From: Streptomyces marinisediminis
GTDB lineage: Bacteria; Actinomycetota; Actinomycetes; Streptomycetales; Streptomycetaceae
DNA length: 64,000 nucleotides
Assembly (NCBI RefSeq): GCF_026262575.1
Contig: NZ_JAPKFL010000023.1
Location: 1-64,000, forward strand
Reading direction: 5' to 3'
Positions 45,082 to 53,896 of this stretch are shown here, in pieces; within the stretch, counting starts at the first letter, position 1, and every line of letters begins with the position of its first letter. The notes beneath the pieces were generated by a model, which saw only the letters and a program-made list of their open reading frames with translations, was not told the DNA's origin and searched no databases. The position numbers and the translations under genes are program-made.

Positions 45082-45999
45082 GTGGTAAGGCAACGCATCC
45101 TCGCCTTCCTGGCCATGACCGGGCTCGTCGGCGCCCTCGCCGTGCTCGCGCCGGGGTACACGGCGAGCGCGGTACCGGCCTGCGTGACGCCGTGGCAGGC
45201 CGGGACCGTCTACCTGGGCGGCGACACCGCCTCCCACAGCGGGCACAACTGGCGGGCCAAGTGGTGGACCCAGGGCGAGGCGCCGAGCTCCGGCGGCTCG
45301 GGCGTCTGGGAGAACCAGGGCACCTGTGGCGACGGCGACAGCCCCGGCGACCCGGGCGACCCCGGTGACCCGGGTGACGGCGACTTCCTCGTCTCCGAGG
45401 CGCAGTTCCAGCAGATGTTCCCGAACCGGAACCCCTTCTACACCTACCAGGGCCTGACGGCCGCGCTCAGCGCGTACCCCGGGTTCGCCAACACCGGGGA
45501 CGAGACGACCCGCAAGCGGGAGGCCGCCGCGTTCCTGGCCAACGTCAGCCACGAGACGGGCGGCCTGGTCCACATCGTGGAGCAGAACGAGGCCAACTAC
45601 CCGCACTACTGCGACGCCTCCCAGCCCTACGGCTGCCCCGCCGGACAGGCGGCCTACTACGGGCGCGGCCCCATCCAGCTCAGCTGGAACTTCAACTACA
45701 AGGCGGCCGGTGACGCCCTCGGCCTGGACCTGCTGCGCAACCCGCACCTGGTGCAGAACGACTCGGCCGTCGCCTGGAAGACGGCGCTGTGGTACTGGAA
45801 CACCCAGTCCGGTCCCGGCACCATGACCGGTCACCAGGCCATGGTGAACGGGCACGGCTTCGGCGAGACGATCCGCAGCATCAACGGCGCCCTGGAGTGC
45901 GACGGCCGCAACCCGCGCCAGGTGCAGAGCCGGATCGACAACTACCAGCGCTTCACCCAGCTCCTCGGGACGACGCCGGGCTCCAACCTGAGCTGCTGA
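45082..45999 (+). CDS. Secreted family 19 chitinase with chitin-binding domain
   Basis: 305 residues. Signal peptide about 1-31 (ILAFLAMTGLVGALAVLAPG, then TASA-VPAC). A CBM5/12-type chitin-binding domain (about 33-83: WQAGTVYLGGDTASHSGHNW, AKWWTQGEAP) is followed by a GDPGDPGD linker and the GH19 domain (about 100-305). The catalytic acids are in NVSHETGGL and EQNEANYPHYCD; substrate loop AYYGRGPIQLSWNFNY is intact. It cleaves chitin with inversion, outside the cell. GTG 45082 has AAAGGGTG upstream. Resembles Streptomyces ChiC/ChiG. Confidence 0.94.
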   Translation: MVRQRILAFLAMTGLVGALAVLAPGYTASAVPACVTPWQAGTVYLGGDTASHSGHNWRAKWWTQGEAPSSGGSGVWENQGTCGDGDSPGDPGDPGDPGDGDFLVSEAQFQQMFPNRNPFYTYQGLTAALSAYPGFANTGDETTRKREAAAFLANVSHETGGLVHIVEQNEANYPHYCDASQPYGCPAGQAAYYGRGPIQLSWNFNYKAAGDALGLDLLRNPHLVQNDSAVAWKTALWYWNTQSGPGTMTGHQAMVNGHGFGETIRSINGALECDGRNPRQVQSRIDNYQRFTQLLGTTPGSNLSC

Positions 46000-46039
46000 C
46001 GCCCTCCCCGCACCTCCCGCGCGCCCGGCCGGCGTGCCA

Positions 46040-46073
46040 GGCGGTGGCCGCAGCGCCCGCTGCGGCCACCGCC
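46040..46073 (+). terminator. Hairpin after chitinase gene
   Basis: Perfect 14-bp stem (46040-46053 with 46060-46073) and 6-base loop, 41 bases after the stop. Confidence 0.82.
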
Positions 46074-46819
46074 GACGTGTGCGACCACCGCGAGCGCCGC
46101 GCTCGCCGCCCGCCGGGCCTGCCGCCCCTCGCTCGCCGCGCCTGCGGCCCGCCGCGTTGGCCCGGTGCGCCCGCGCCTCGCCTTCTCGCCACTCCGCCGC
46201 GCGTGCGGCTCCGCGCGCACCGGGCTGGTTCCAGGGGGCGTCGCAACACCCCGGAGCGGGGATGCGACGGAACGCGAGATCCGGGAGGGCCGGGGCAGGC
46301 GCCCGGCCGTAAGGCCCTGTCCCGCTAGCGGGAGGGGCGCCTCCGGCTCACGGGCCGGGGCCTCAGCGTCCTGGAGGCACGCGGGATCGTCGGCCTCGAC
46401 ATCGTCGGCCTCGACCGGCGCGCCGGGATGCGGTGGCGCGGTGGCTGCCGGGCCACGGGAAGCGTCGCGCGGTGTGCGGGGCCGCCGCTGCCCGGGCCGG
46501 TCGCCGTCCAGTGCCCACGCCGCCTCCGAGCCGGCCGTCCGTGCCCGATCGCCGCCTGACGCCGCCCGGGGGGCGGTTCGTCCGGTGTGTCGGGGGTGGC
46601 CGGATACGCCCGGTGCGGAGTCGACGTCAGCACAAATTCATCACATTGTCGGCCGGGGGCAGGGTCCGATGGGTGAAAGGTCGCACTTGTGTGTGGGGAG
46701 GGTGCGGTAGATTTCGGCCGACGCGGTGTTGGAGGGGCGGACGTCCCGGAGGAGTCCGGAGGGAGACGTGTGACGCGCCTCGGCGCAAGCGCTCGGTACT
46801 TCGAGGGGTGCACACAGAC
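46074..46819 (+). other. Intergenic region before mat locus
   Basis: 746 bases with no supported gene; readings are Arg/Ala/Pro-rich and lack ribosome sites. From about 46620 base composition falls (ACAAATTCATCACATTGTC), a likely promoter zone for the mat genes. GTCGGCC near 46648 and GGCCGAC near 46715 form a long-range inverted repeat. The leader ends in GGAGGGAGACG, about 55 bases before the start. Confidence 0.5.
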
Positions 46820-47398
46820 ATGAGCCTCAACTCACCCGTCTTCGTCGACGGCAGCGGACGGCGCAGACGGCTGCTGCGGCGGGTCGGCTGGCTGCTCGGG
46901 CTGGCCTGTGCCGGGTACGCCGCGGTGCTGGGCGTCAGCCTGTCCGGCGGGAGCTCGAACGCCCCGTGGCTGCCGATATCGGGGCAGGCCGAGCCGCCAG
47001 CCGAGCAGGTCCGGCCCGCGTCCGAGCCCAGCCCCAGCGAGACGGCGCCCGAGCCGGAAGCCGTGGAGCCCCCGGCGCCGGAGACCGCGCCGACGCGGGT
47101 GGCGGAGCGTCCGGTGAGCGACGCCGTGCCCGTGCCCCGGTCCACCAGCGCGCCCGCGCCCCGGCCCACGGACTCCGGGCCCGCCACCGAGCCGGAGCCC
47201 TCGAAGACGTCGGTGACCCCGCCGGCGTCGCCCAGCCCGCCCGACCGGCCCACCGTGGAGCCGGGCCCCGACGGCCCCGCCCCGCCGGACACCCAGGGCG
47301 GCGGCGACGGCGACGAGGGGGACGCACCCGGCGCCGGTGACGAGGACGAGGACACCCCGGACGGCGACGCCGCGGACGAGGGCGCCGTCCGCCGATGA
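46820..47398 (+). CDS. matA: Membrane-anchored Pro/Glu-rich protein, MatA position
   Basis: 192 residues. A basic start (SGRRRRLLRRVGW) and one membrane helix (LLGLACAGYAAVLGVSLSG) precede a fully disordered Pro/Glu/Thr and Asp/Gly-rich tail of about 140 residues, predicted outside. No domain is recognised. Its stop overlaps the next ATG (ATGA), so it is coupled to the MatB-like polymer synthase. From memory, the small membrane protein before matB in S. coelicolor and S. lividans is MatA, needed for pellet formation; the symbol rests on position, not sequence. Confidence 0.65.
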   Translation: MSLNSPVFVDGSGRRRRLLRRVGWLLGLACAGYAAVLGVSLSGGSSNAPWLPISGQAEPPAEQVRPASEPSPSETAPEPEAVEPPAPETAPTRVAERPVSDAVPVPRSTSAPAPRPTDSGPATEPEPSKTSVTPPASPSPPDRPTVEPGPDGPAPPDTQGGGDGDEGDAPGAGDEDEDTPDGDAADEGAVRR

Positions 47399-49584
47399 GC
47401 ACCCCCGCCCACAAGCGGCAGCGCGGTCCCCGCCGCCTGCCCCTGCGCTACCTGCTGCCCTCGCTCGTCCTGGTCGCCGTCACGGTGATGCTGCTGCTGC
47501 GCGGCTACGTGCACAGCGAGTTCCTCGCCGACCACCGCGTCAGCCCGCCCACCGCGCAGAACGAGGTGCCGGACGAGATCCTGGAGGGCGGCCCGGTCAT
47601 CGACGTCCGGGACGGCGAGCCGGTGACCTACGACGTGCCGGACCACAGGATCGTGCTCACCTTCGACGACGGCCCCGACCCCACGTGGACGCCGAAGGTG
47701 CTGGACGAGCTGGCCCGCTACGACGCGCACGGCGTCTTCTTCATCACCGGGGCGATGGCCGCGCGCCACCCGGACCTGGTGCGGCGCATGGTGGACGAGG
47801 GCCACGAGATCGGCCTGCACACCTTCAACCACCCCGACCTCTCCTTGCAGTCGCACGCCCGGGTGGACTGGGAGCTGGCGCAGAACCAGCTCTCGCTGGC
47901 CGGGGCGGCGGGCATCCGCACCTCGCTGTTCCGGCCGCCCTACTCCTCGCACTCCTACGCGCTGGACAACACGAGCTGGCCGGTGTCGGAGTACATCGGC
48001 CGGGAGCTGGGCTACCTCACCGTGCTCAACGACACCGACAGCAAGGACTGGGCCCGTCCCGGAGTCGACGCGATCGTCGACAACGCCATGCCGGACGTGC
48101 CCGGCGAGGGCGCGATCGTCCTCATGCACGACGCGGGCGGCGACCGCTCGCAGACGGTCGCCGCGCTCGGCCGGATGCTGCCGGAGCTGAGCGAGCGCGG
48201 GTACGAGTTCACCAATCTCACCGAGGCGCTGGACGCGCCGAGCGCGCACACCGAGGTCACCGGCTTCACGCTGTGGCAGGGCAGGGCGTTCGTCGGCGCG
48301 GTCACGGTGTCGCAGAACGCGATGAGCGTCCTCGTCGTCGCGCTCGCCGTCATCGGCACGCTGGTGTTCGCGCGGTTCGGCCTGATGCTGGTGCTGTCCT
48401 TCGTGCACGCCCGCCGGGTGCGCCGGCCCGGGTTCTCCTGGGGCCCGCCGGTCACCGAGCCGGTGACCGTGCTCGTCCCGGCGTACAACGAGCGCAAGTG
48501 CATCGCCAACACCGTGCGGTCGCTGGCCGCCAGCGACCATCCGATCGAGGTCATCGTCATCGACGACGGCTCCCGGGACGGCACCGCCGACATCGTCGAG
48601 GACCTCGCGCTGCCCGGGGTGCGCGTCGTGCGGCAGCCCAACGGCGGCAAGCCGGCCGCGCTCAACAACGGCATCGCGCACGCCTCCCACGACATCGTGG
48701 TGATGATGGACGGCGACACCGTGTTCGAACCGACCACGGTGCGGGAACTGGTGCGGCCCTTCGGCGACCCGACCGTCGGCGCGGTCGCCGGGAACGCCAA
48801 GGTGGGCAACCGGGACACCCTCATCGGGGCCTGGCAGCACATCGAGTACGTCATGGGCTTCAACCTCGACCGGCGCCTGTACGACGTGCTGCGCTGCATG
48901 CCCACCATCCCCGGGGCGGTCGGCGCCTTCCGCCGCACCGCGCTGGAGCGCGTCGGCGGGATGAGCGACGACACGCTGGCCGAGGACACCGACATCACCA
49001 TGGCGCTGCACCGCGACGGCTGGCGCGTCGTCTACGCCGAGAACGCGCGGGCCTGGACAGAGGCGCCGGAGACGGTGCAGCAACTGTGGTCCCAGCGCTA
49101 CCGCTGGTCCTACGGCACGATGCAGGCCATCTGGAAGCACCGCAGGTCCCTGATCGAGCGCGGGCCCTCCGGCCGCTTCGGGCGCGTCGGCCTGCCGCTG
49201 GTGTCGCTGTTCATGGTGCTCGCCCCGCTGCTCGCCCCGCTCATCGACGTCTTCCTGCTGTACGGCATCATCTTCGGGCCGACGGGGAAGACGGTCGGCG
49301 CCTGGCTGGGCGTGCTGGGCGTCCAGGCGCTGTGCGCGGCCTACGCCTTCCGACTGGACCGGGAGAAGCCGACGCACCTGCTGTCCCTGCCGCTCCAGCA
49401 GATCCTCTACCGGCAACTGATGTACGTCGTGCTGCTGCAGTCCTGGATCACCGCGCTGACCGGTGGCCGGCTGCGCTGGCAGAAGCTGCGCCGCACCGGC
49501 GCGGTGGAGTCCGCGCCGACGGCCGACTCCCGCCGCCCGTCGCCGCCGGACCGCGAGGCCCGGGAAAGGACGCCCGCCGCATGA
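47395..49584 (+). CDS. matB: Bifunctional polysaccharide deacetylase / GT2 synthase (MatB-like)
   Basis: 729 residues. One N-terminal membrane helix (LPSLVLVAVTVMLLLRGYV). A NodB-type deacetylase domain (about 75-275) has IVLTFDDGPDPTWTPK (catalytic Asp, metal Asp) and LHTFNHPDLS (metal His pair). A helix near 305-330 leads to a processive GT2 domain (about 355-600) with VTVLVPAYNERKCIANTV, VVMMDGDTVFEP, LAEDTDITMAL and QRYRW, then further helices. This pairing fits synthesis and partial deacetylation of a beta-1,6-GlcNAc-like polymer, as reported for MatB in Streptomyces pellets. Confidence 0.9.
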   Translation: MSTPAHKRQRGPRRLPLRYLLPSLVLVAVTVMLLLRGYVHSEFLADHRVSPPTAQNEVPDEILEGGPVIDVRDGEPVTYDVPDHRIVLTFDDGPDPTWTPKVLDELARYDAHGVFFITGAMAARHPDLVRRMVDEGHEIGLHTFNHPDLSLQSHARVDWELAQNQLSLAGAAGIRTSLFRPPYSSHSYALDNTSWPVSEYIGRELGYLTVLNDTDSKDWARPGVDAIVDNAMPDVPGEGAIVLMHDAGGDRSQTVAALGRMLPELSERGYEFTNLTEALDAPSAHTEVTGFTLWQGRAFVGAVTVSQNAMSVLVVALAVIGTLVFARFGLMLVLSFVHARRVRRPGFSWGPPVTEPVTVLVPAYNERKCIANTVRSLAASDHPIEVIVIDDGSRDGTADIVEDLALPGVRVVRQPNGGKPAALNNGIAHASHDIVVMMDGDTVFEPTTVRELVRPFGDPTVGAVAGNAKVGNRDTLIGAWQHIEYVMGFNLDRRLYDVLRCMPTIPGAVGAFRRTALERVGGMSDDTLAEDTDITMALHRDGWRVVYAENARAWTEAPETVQQLWSQRYRWSYGTMQAIWKHRRSLIERGPSGRFGRVGLPLVSLFMVLAPLLAPLIDVFLLYGIIFGPTGKTVGAWLGVLGVQALCAAYAFRLDREKPTHLLSLPLQQILYRQLMYVVLLQSWITALTGGRLRWQKLRRTGAVESAPTADSRRPSPPDREARERTPAA

Positions 49585-50933
49585 CGCACGCCGCACCGGT
49601 GCCCCCTGCCGTACCGTCCCCCGCCGGACCGCCCCCTGCCGTACCGTCCCCCGCCGGACCGCTTCCCGCCCGTCCGGCGTCCGCCGCCACCGCCGCGCCG
49701 CTCCCCGGGGCCGCGGAACCGACCGGGGCCCCGGCGCCGGCCGCCCCCGCGGCACCCGGCCGGGACCGGTACCTGGACCTCCTGCGCGCCCTCGCGCTCC
49801 TGCGCGTCGTCGTCTACCACACCTTCGGGTGGGCCTGGCTGACGTTCCTCTTCCCGTCCATGGGCGTGATGTTCGCCCTCGCCGGGTCGCTGATGGCCCG
49901 CTCGCTGCGCCGGCCGGCGCGGGGCGTCATCAAGCAGCGCGTGCGGCGGCTGCTGCTGCCGCTGTGGCTGTACGGCGTCCTCGTCCTCGGCATGCTGTTC
50001 TTCCAGGGCTGGGGGCCGGCCAAGGGGGAGGAGGTCTGGTTCTGGCTGCGCCTGCTGTGCTGGGTGGTGCCGGTCGGCTCGCCGCCCTTCCCGTGGCACA
50101 TCGGTGACGAGGGCGGCGTCCTCTCCGACACCTGGGCCGTGCAGGCCGCCGCGCCCCTGTGGTACCTGCGCGCCTACTTCTGGTTCGTGCTGCTCTCCCC
50201 GCTGCTGCTGTGGTGCTTCCGGCGGCTGCCGTGGGTGACGCTGCTCGCCCCGCTCGGCCTGACCGCGCTGCTCGGCACCGGCCTGGTCGACATCCCGGGC
50301 CAGACCGGCAACGCCGTGGTCGACTTCGTCACCTTCGGCTCCTGCTGGGTGCTCGGCTTCGCCCACCACGACGGGCTGCTGCGCCGCATCCCGGCCTACG
50401 TCGCGCCGTCCCTCGCCCCGCTGTTCATGGCGCTCGGCCTGTGGTGGGCCACCGGACACCCCGGGCCCGACGGGCTGGACCTCAACGACATCCCGCTCGC
50501 GCAGGCCCTGTGGTCCTTCGGCTTCTGCGTGCTGCTGCTGCGCGTCAGCCCCTCCTGGGAGCGGCTGCCCGGGCGCCTGGCCCGCTACGAGCGGCTGGTG
50601 ACGCTCGCCAACAGCCGCGCGGTGACGCTGTACCTGTGGCACGAGATCGCGCTCATCGCCACCATTCCGCTGCTGGACCCGCTGTGGAGCATCCCCGGCG
50701 TGTGGCCCACCCACGCGGACCTGCTGACCAGTCTGTACCCCCCGATGATGTTCGTGCTCGTCTGGCCCCTGGTGGCGGTGTTCATCGTCGCGGTGGGCTG
50801 GGCCGAGGACGTCGCCGCGCGGCGCCGCGTCCGGCTGTGGCCCACCGGCGGCCGGACGGCCACCGCACGGGCGGGGGAGGCCGGACGGCGGCAGGCCGGG
50901 CGGCGGCGGCCGGGGGCCGGTGGCCCGGGGTGA
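49581..50933 (+). CDS. Acyltransferase family 3 membrane protein
   Basis: 450 residues. A Pro/Ala-rich N-terminal tail (about 1-60) includes a perfectly duplicated decapeptide. The family start RDRYLDLLRALALLRVVVYH with the catalytic-type His follows, then about ten membrane helices and a C-terminal Arg/Gly-rich tail. Such enzymes O-acylate extracellular polysaccharides; here the likely substrate is the mat polymer. ATG 49581 overlaps the matB stop (ATGA), so it is operonic with it. Acyl donor and position unknown. Confidence 0.85.
   Translation: MTHAAPVPPAVPSPAGPPPAVPSPAGPLPARPASAATAAPLPGAAEPTGAPAPAAPAAPGRDRYLDLLRALALLRVVVYHTFGWAWLTFLFPSMGVMFALAGSLMARSLRRPARGVIKQRVRRLLLPLWLYGVLVLGMLFFQGWGPAKGEEVWFWLRLLCWVVPVGSPPFPWHIGDEGGVLSDTWAVQAAAPLWYLRAYFWFVLLSPLLLWCFRRLPWVTLLAPLGLTALLGTGLVDIPGQTGNAVVDFVTFGSCWVLGFAHHDGLLRRIPAYVAPSLAPLFMALGLWWATGHPGPDGLDLNDIPLAQALWSFGFCVLLLRVSPSWERLPGRLARYERLVTLANSRAVTLYLWHEIALIATIPLLDPLWSIPGVWPTHADLLTSLYPPMMFVLVWPLVAVFIVAVGWAEDVAARRRVRLWPTGGRTATARAGEAGRRQAGRRRPGAGGPG
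49601..49660 (+). repeat. Perfect 30-base tandem duplication
   Basis: Two identical 30-base copies (49601-49630 and 49631-49660) starting GCCCCCTGCCGTACCGTCCC. In frame, they duplicate ten residues of the acyltransferase tail (about PPAVPSPAGP). Identity at every base suggests a recent event. Confidence 0.97.
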
Positions 50934-51071
50934 CGGCCGTTCGCGGACCCTCCTCGGGCTGACGCCGGTCCGCTCCTGCGGCGCGGTACCCGCCACCGCC
51001 GCGCGCCGGGCCCTACCGTGCGAGTCCGGGGCGGCGCACCGCCGCCCTCCGGCGGACCGGACGAGGTGGCG

Positions 51072-52340
51072 ATGGACGGCAGGCGCGACGGTCACGGCCC
51101 GGCGCGGCCCGGCTTCTGGCGCAGTCCGCTGCGCGGCCCGTGGCTGACGTCCGCCCTCGGTGGCGTCCTGCTCCTCGGCGTCCCCGTGCTCCTCCTGACG
51201 GGGCTGCTCTCCTACGCCGCCTACAACCCCGACCTGCCCGGCAACGACACGACCCCCGACCGGGGCCTGCTGGGCTTCTACCTCTTCCCCTGGCCCACCG
51301 ACCCGCACTGGCTGTACCGGCTGACCCAGGGCGTCCACGTCACCCTGGGCATCGCGCTGATCCCCGTGCTGCTGGCGAAGCTGTGGTCGGTCGTCCCGCG
51401 GTTGTTCACCTGGCCGCCGGTGCGCTCGCCCGCGCACGCCCTGGAGCGCCTCTCGCTGCTGCTGCTCGTCGGCGGCGTGCTGTTCGTGTTCGCCACCGGC
51501 GTGCTCAACGTGCAGCTCGAGTACGTCTTCCCCGGGTCCTTCTACCCGCTGCACCTCTACGGCTCCTGGGTGTTCGCCGGTGCCTTCGCGGTGCACGTCG
51601 CCACGCGCGCCCCCGCCGCCCTGCGCACGCTGCGCGGCCGCTCCCCCGACGGTGGTACGGCGCCGGGGGACGGCGGTCCAGCGGACGCGGCCGGGCTCGC
51701 CACCCCGCGCCCGGCCGCGCCGACGGTCTCCCGGCGCGGCGCGCTGGCCACGGTGGGCGGCGGCTCGCTGCTGCTGTTCGGCGTCACCGTGGGGCAGAGC
51801 GTCGGGGGACCGCTGCGCTCCACGGCGCTGCTCGCCCCGCGCGGCCAGGACGCCGGGCCCGGCCCGAACGGCTTCCAGGTCAACAAGACGGCCGCCGCGG
51901 TGGGCGTCGGGGAGCGGGACGTCGGCCCCGACTGGCGCCTGGTCGTCCGCGGTGGCGGCCGCGAACGCGTGCTGAGCAGGGCGCAGTTGCTCGCCCTGCC
52001 GCAGCACCGGGCGGCGCTGCCGATCGCCTGCGTGGAGGGGTGGTCCACGACCGACCAGGAGTGGAGCGGGGTGCGGCTGGCCGACCTCGCCGCGCTCGTC
52101 GGACTCGGCGCGCGGCCGCCGTGGGTGTTCGTCGACTCCGTGCAGGCGGCGGGCGCGTTCCGCTCGGCGGCGCTGCGCGAGAACCAGGTGCGCGACCCGC
52201 GCTCGCTCCTCGCGCTGCGCGTCAACGGCGCGGACCTCTCCCTGGACCACGGCTACCCCGCACGCGTCATCGTCCCGGCCAACCCCGGAGTGCACAACAC
52301 CAAGTGGGTGGGCGCGCTCGCGTTCGGAGAGCGCGGGTGA
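51072..52340 (+). CDS. Membrane-fused SUOX-type molybdopterin oxidoreductase
   Basis: 422 residues. The first half has four membrane helices in a cytochrome-b561-like arrangement, with candidate heme ligands in LTQGVHVTLG, YPLHLYG and FAVHVATR. A linker then carries SRRGALATVGGGSLLLFG, a Tat-like internal signal. The second half is an oxidoreductase molybdopterin domain (about 285-420) with ALPIACVEGWSTTDQEWSGVRL, whose Cys should bind Mo, and HGYPARVIVPANPGVHNTKWV. It probably passes electrons between membrane quinones and an external substrate such as an oxidised or S-oxide compound. Confidence 0.86.
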   Translation: MDGRRDGHGPARPGFWRSPLRGPWLTSALGGVLLLGVPVLLLTGLLSYAAYNPDLPGNDTTPDRGLLGFYLFPWPTDPHWLYRLTQGVHVTLGIALIPVLLAKLWSVVPRLFTWPPVRSPAHALERLSLLLLVGGVLFVFATGVLNVQLEYVFPGSFYPLHLYGSWVFAGAFAVHVATRAPAALRTLRGRSPDGGTAPGDGGPADAAGLATPRPAAPTVSRRGALATVGGGSLLLFGVTVGQSVGGPLRSTALLAPRGQDAGPGPNGFQVNKTAAAVGVGERDVGPDWRLVVRGGGRERVLSRAQLLALPQHRAALPIACVEGWSTTDQEWSGVRLADLAALVGLGARPPWVFVDSVQAAGAFRSAALRENQVRDPRSLLALRVNGADLSLDHGYPARVIVPANPGVHNTKWVGALAFGERG

Positions 52341-52804
52341 GCGCCCGGCGCCGCACGCGGTACGGAGCGTCACCGGCGCACCTGCTGCTCGTGCTGTGCT
52401 CCCTCGCCCTCGCCGGGTACGCCGGGGTCCGGCTGCTGGGCGGCCGCGAGCCGTGGCTGGTGGCCGCCTGGTTCGTCGGCGCCGCCCTCGTGCACGACCT
52501 GGTGCTGCTGCCCCTCTACACGGTGACGGACCGCGCCGCGCAGGCGCTGTTCGGCCACCGCCCCGGCACGCGCCGCCTCGTCGGCCACGTGCGGGTGCCG
52601 GTGCTCCTCTCCGGCCTGCTGCTGCTCACCTACCACCCGCTCATCCTCGGCCGTGTGGAGGCGTACCCGGCGACCACCGGGCTCTCCGGCGACGTCTACC
52701 TCGGCCGCTGGCTGCTCATCACGGCCACGCTGTTCGCGGCCTCGGCGCTGGTGCTGGTGGTCCGCCTGTGGCGCGCCCGGGCGCGCGGTGAGACCCCGGC
52801 CTGA
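52337..52804 (+). CDS. Small four-helix membrane protein
   Basis: 155 residues. Four hydrophobic helices (LLLVLCSLALAGYAGVRLL; AAWFVGAALVHDLVLLPLY; VRVPVLLSGLLLLTYHPLIL; LLITATLFAASALVLVV). Family not recognised. GTG 52337 overlaps the molybdoenzyme stop (GTGA), so it is translationally coupled and probably an assembly or electron-transfer partner. Several His residues (VHDLV, GHVRV, YHPLI) are possible ligands; this is inference. Confidence 0.78.
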   Translation: MSARRRTRYGASPAHLLLVLCSLALAGYAGVRLLGGREPWLVAAWFVGAALVHDLVLLPLYTVTDRAAQALFGHRPGTRRLVGHVRVPVLLSGLLLLTYHPLILGRVEAYPATTGLSGDVYLGRWLLITATLFAASALVLVVRLWRARARGETPA

Positions 52805-52881
52805 GCGCCGCCCCGCGCCGCGGCCACCCGTTCGCCGCGTTCGGCGGCGCGGGGCGCGGTCGCCCGGCCTATCGTGCGAGC

Positions 52882-53847
52882 GTGGCCCCCGCCGAGCTGA
52901 TCCGCATCGCCACCCGTTCGTCCCCGATGGCGCTCGCCCAGGTGGAGCGGGTGCGCCGGGAGCTGGCCGGGCACTACCCGCGGCTGGCCACCGAGGTGGT
53001 GCCCGTGAGCGCCTACGGCGACCGGTGGACCGGCAACCTGGCCCCGCTGGGCGGGAAGGCGGCCTTCACCCGGGAGGTGGACGCCGCGCTGGCGGACGGC
53101 GCGGCCGACATCGCGGTGCACTGCCTGAAGGACGTGCCCGGGGACCAACCGCTGCCCGAGGGAACCCGGTTCGCCGCGTTCCTGCGCCGCGACGACGTGC
53201 GCGACGCCCTGGTCCATCCCGAAGGGCGCACCCTGGACGAGCTGCCCCGGTGCACCCGCGTCGGCACCTCGTCGGTGCGCCGCGCCGCCCAGCTCGCCGT
53301 GTCCCATCCGCACCTGCGCTGCGTCCCGTTGCGCGGCAACGTCGGGCGGCGACTGGAGAAGCTGGCCGAGGGCCGCGTCGACGCGCTGGTCCTCGCGGTG
53401 TGCGGCCTGGCCCGCATCCGCGCCGTGGACCGGGTCGCCCAGGTGCTGCCCGTGGAGGTCATGTGCCCGCCCGTGGGCGCGGGGGTGCTCGCCCTGCGCT
53501 GCCGGACCCGGGACGCCGCCGCGCTGCGCTACGCGGCGGCCCTCAACGACGCCGCCACCGAGCGCGCGGTGCGGGCCGAGCGCGCGCTGCTGGGCACCCT
53601 GCGCGGCCACTGCAACAGCCCGCTCGCGGGGTACGCCCGGACGGCGCCCGACGGCACGCTCACCCTCACCGCGCGCGTCTTCTCACCCGACGGCGCCACC
53701 GTCCTCGCCGCGACCGCCGCGACCGCCGCGACCGCCGCGACCGCCGTCGGCGAAGGCGCCGCGGACCCGGAGGCGCTCGGGCGCCTGGTCGCCGGTGAGC
53801 TGCTCGCCCAGGGCGCCCGCGCCGTCATCGACGCCATCGCGCACTGA
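52882..53847 (+). CDS. hemC: Hydroxymethylbilane synthase (porphobilinogen deaminase)
   Basis: 321 residues. Joins four porphobilinogens into hydroxymethylbilane. Present are IRIATRSSPMALAQVERVR, AADIAVHCLKDVPGDQ with catalytic Asp, TSSVRRAAQL and the cofactor Cys in LRGHCNSPLAGYA. The cofactor loop differs from the usual GCQVP type, pointing to a divergent paralogue. No other heme gene is near, so this is probably the second copy found in streptomycetes. A 9-base repeat adds Ala-Thr units near the C-terminus. TATCGT at 52870-52875 is six bases before GTG 52882. Confidence 0.88.
   Translation: MAPAELIRIATRSSPMALAQVERVRRELAGHYPRLATEVVPVSAYGDRWTGNLAPLGGKAAFTREVDAALADGAADIAVHCLKDVPGDQPLPEGTRFAAFLRRDDVRDALVHPEGRTLDELPRCTRVGTSSVRRAAQLAVSHPHLRCVPLRGNVGRRLEKLAEGRVDALVLAVCGLARIRAVDRVAQVLPVEVMCPPVGAGVLALRCRTRDAAALRYAAALNDAATERAVRAERALLGTLRGHCNSPLAGYARTAPDGTLTLTARVFSPDGATVLAATAATAATAATAVGEGAADPEALGRLVAGELLAQGARAVIDAIAH
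53710..53745 (+). repeat. Four tandem copies of GCGACCGCC in hemC
   Basis: Four perfect 9-base copies, in frame, encoding an Ala/Thr-rich insertion between the Cys domain and the C-terminal helix of the hemC product. Likely a surface loop. Confidence 0.95.
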
Positions 53848-53858
53848 ACCTCAGTTAT

Positions 53859-53888
53859 TTGACCGATCGTTCTGCATACGGCTAGGGT
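53859..53888 (+). promoter_or_regulatory. tetR promoter with operator over -35
   Basis: TTGACC (53859-53864) and TAGGGT (53883-53888), spacing 18. GACCGATCGTTC (53861-53872) covers the -35 and matches the operator-like palindrome GACCGAACGGTC in front of the MFS gene at 10 of 12 bases, so autorepression by the TetR protein is likely. Confidence 0.65.
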
Positions 53889-53896
53889 CTCGTCGC

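Noticed and set aside
46627..49755. A 1042-codon minus-strand open frame across the mat locus
   Set aside because: Antisense to clearly coding matB; composition is typical of shadow frames.
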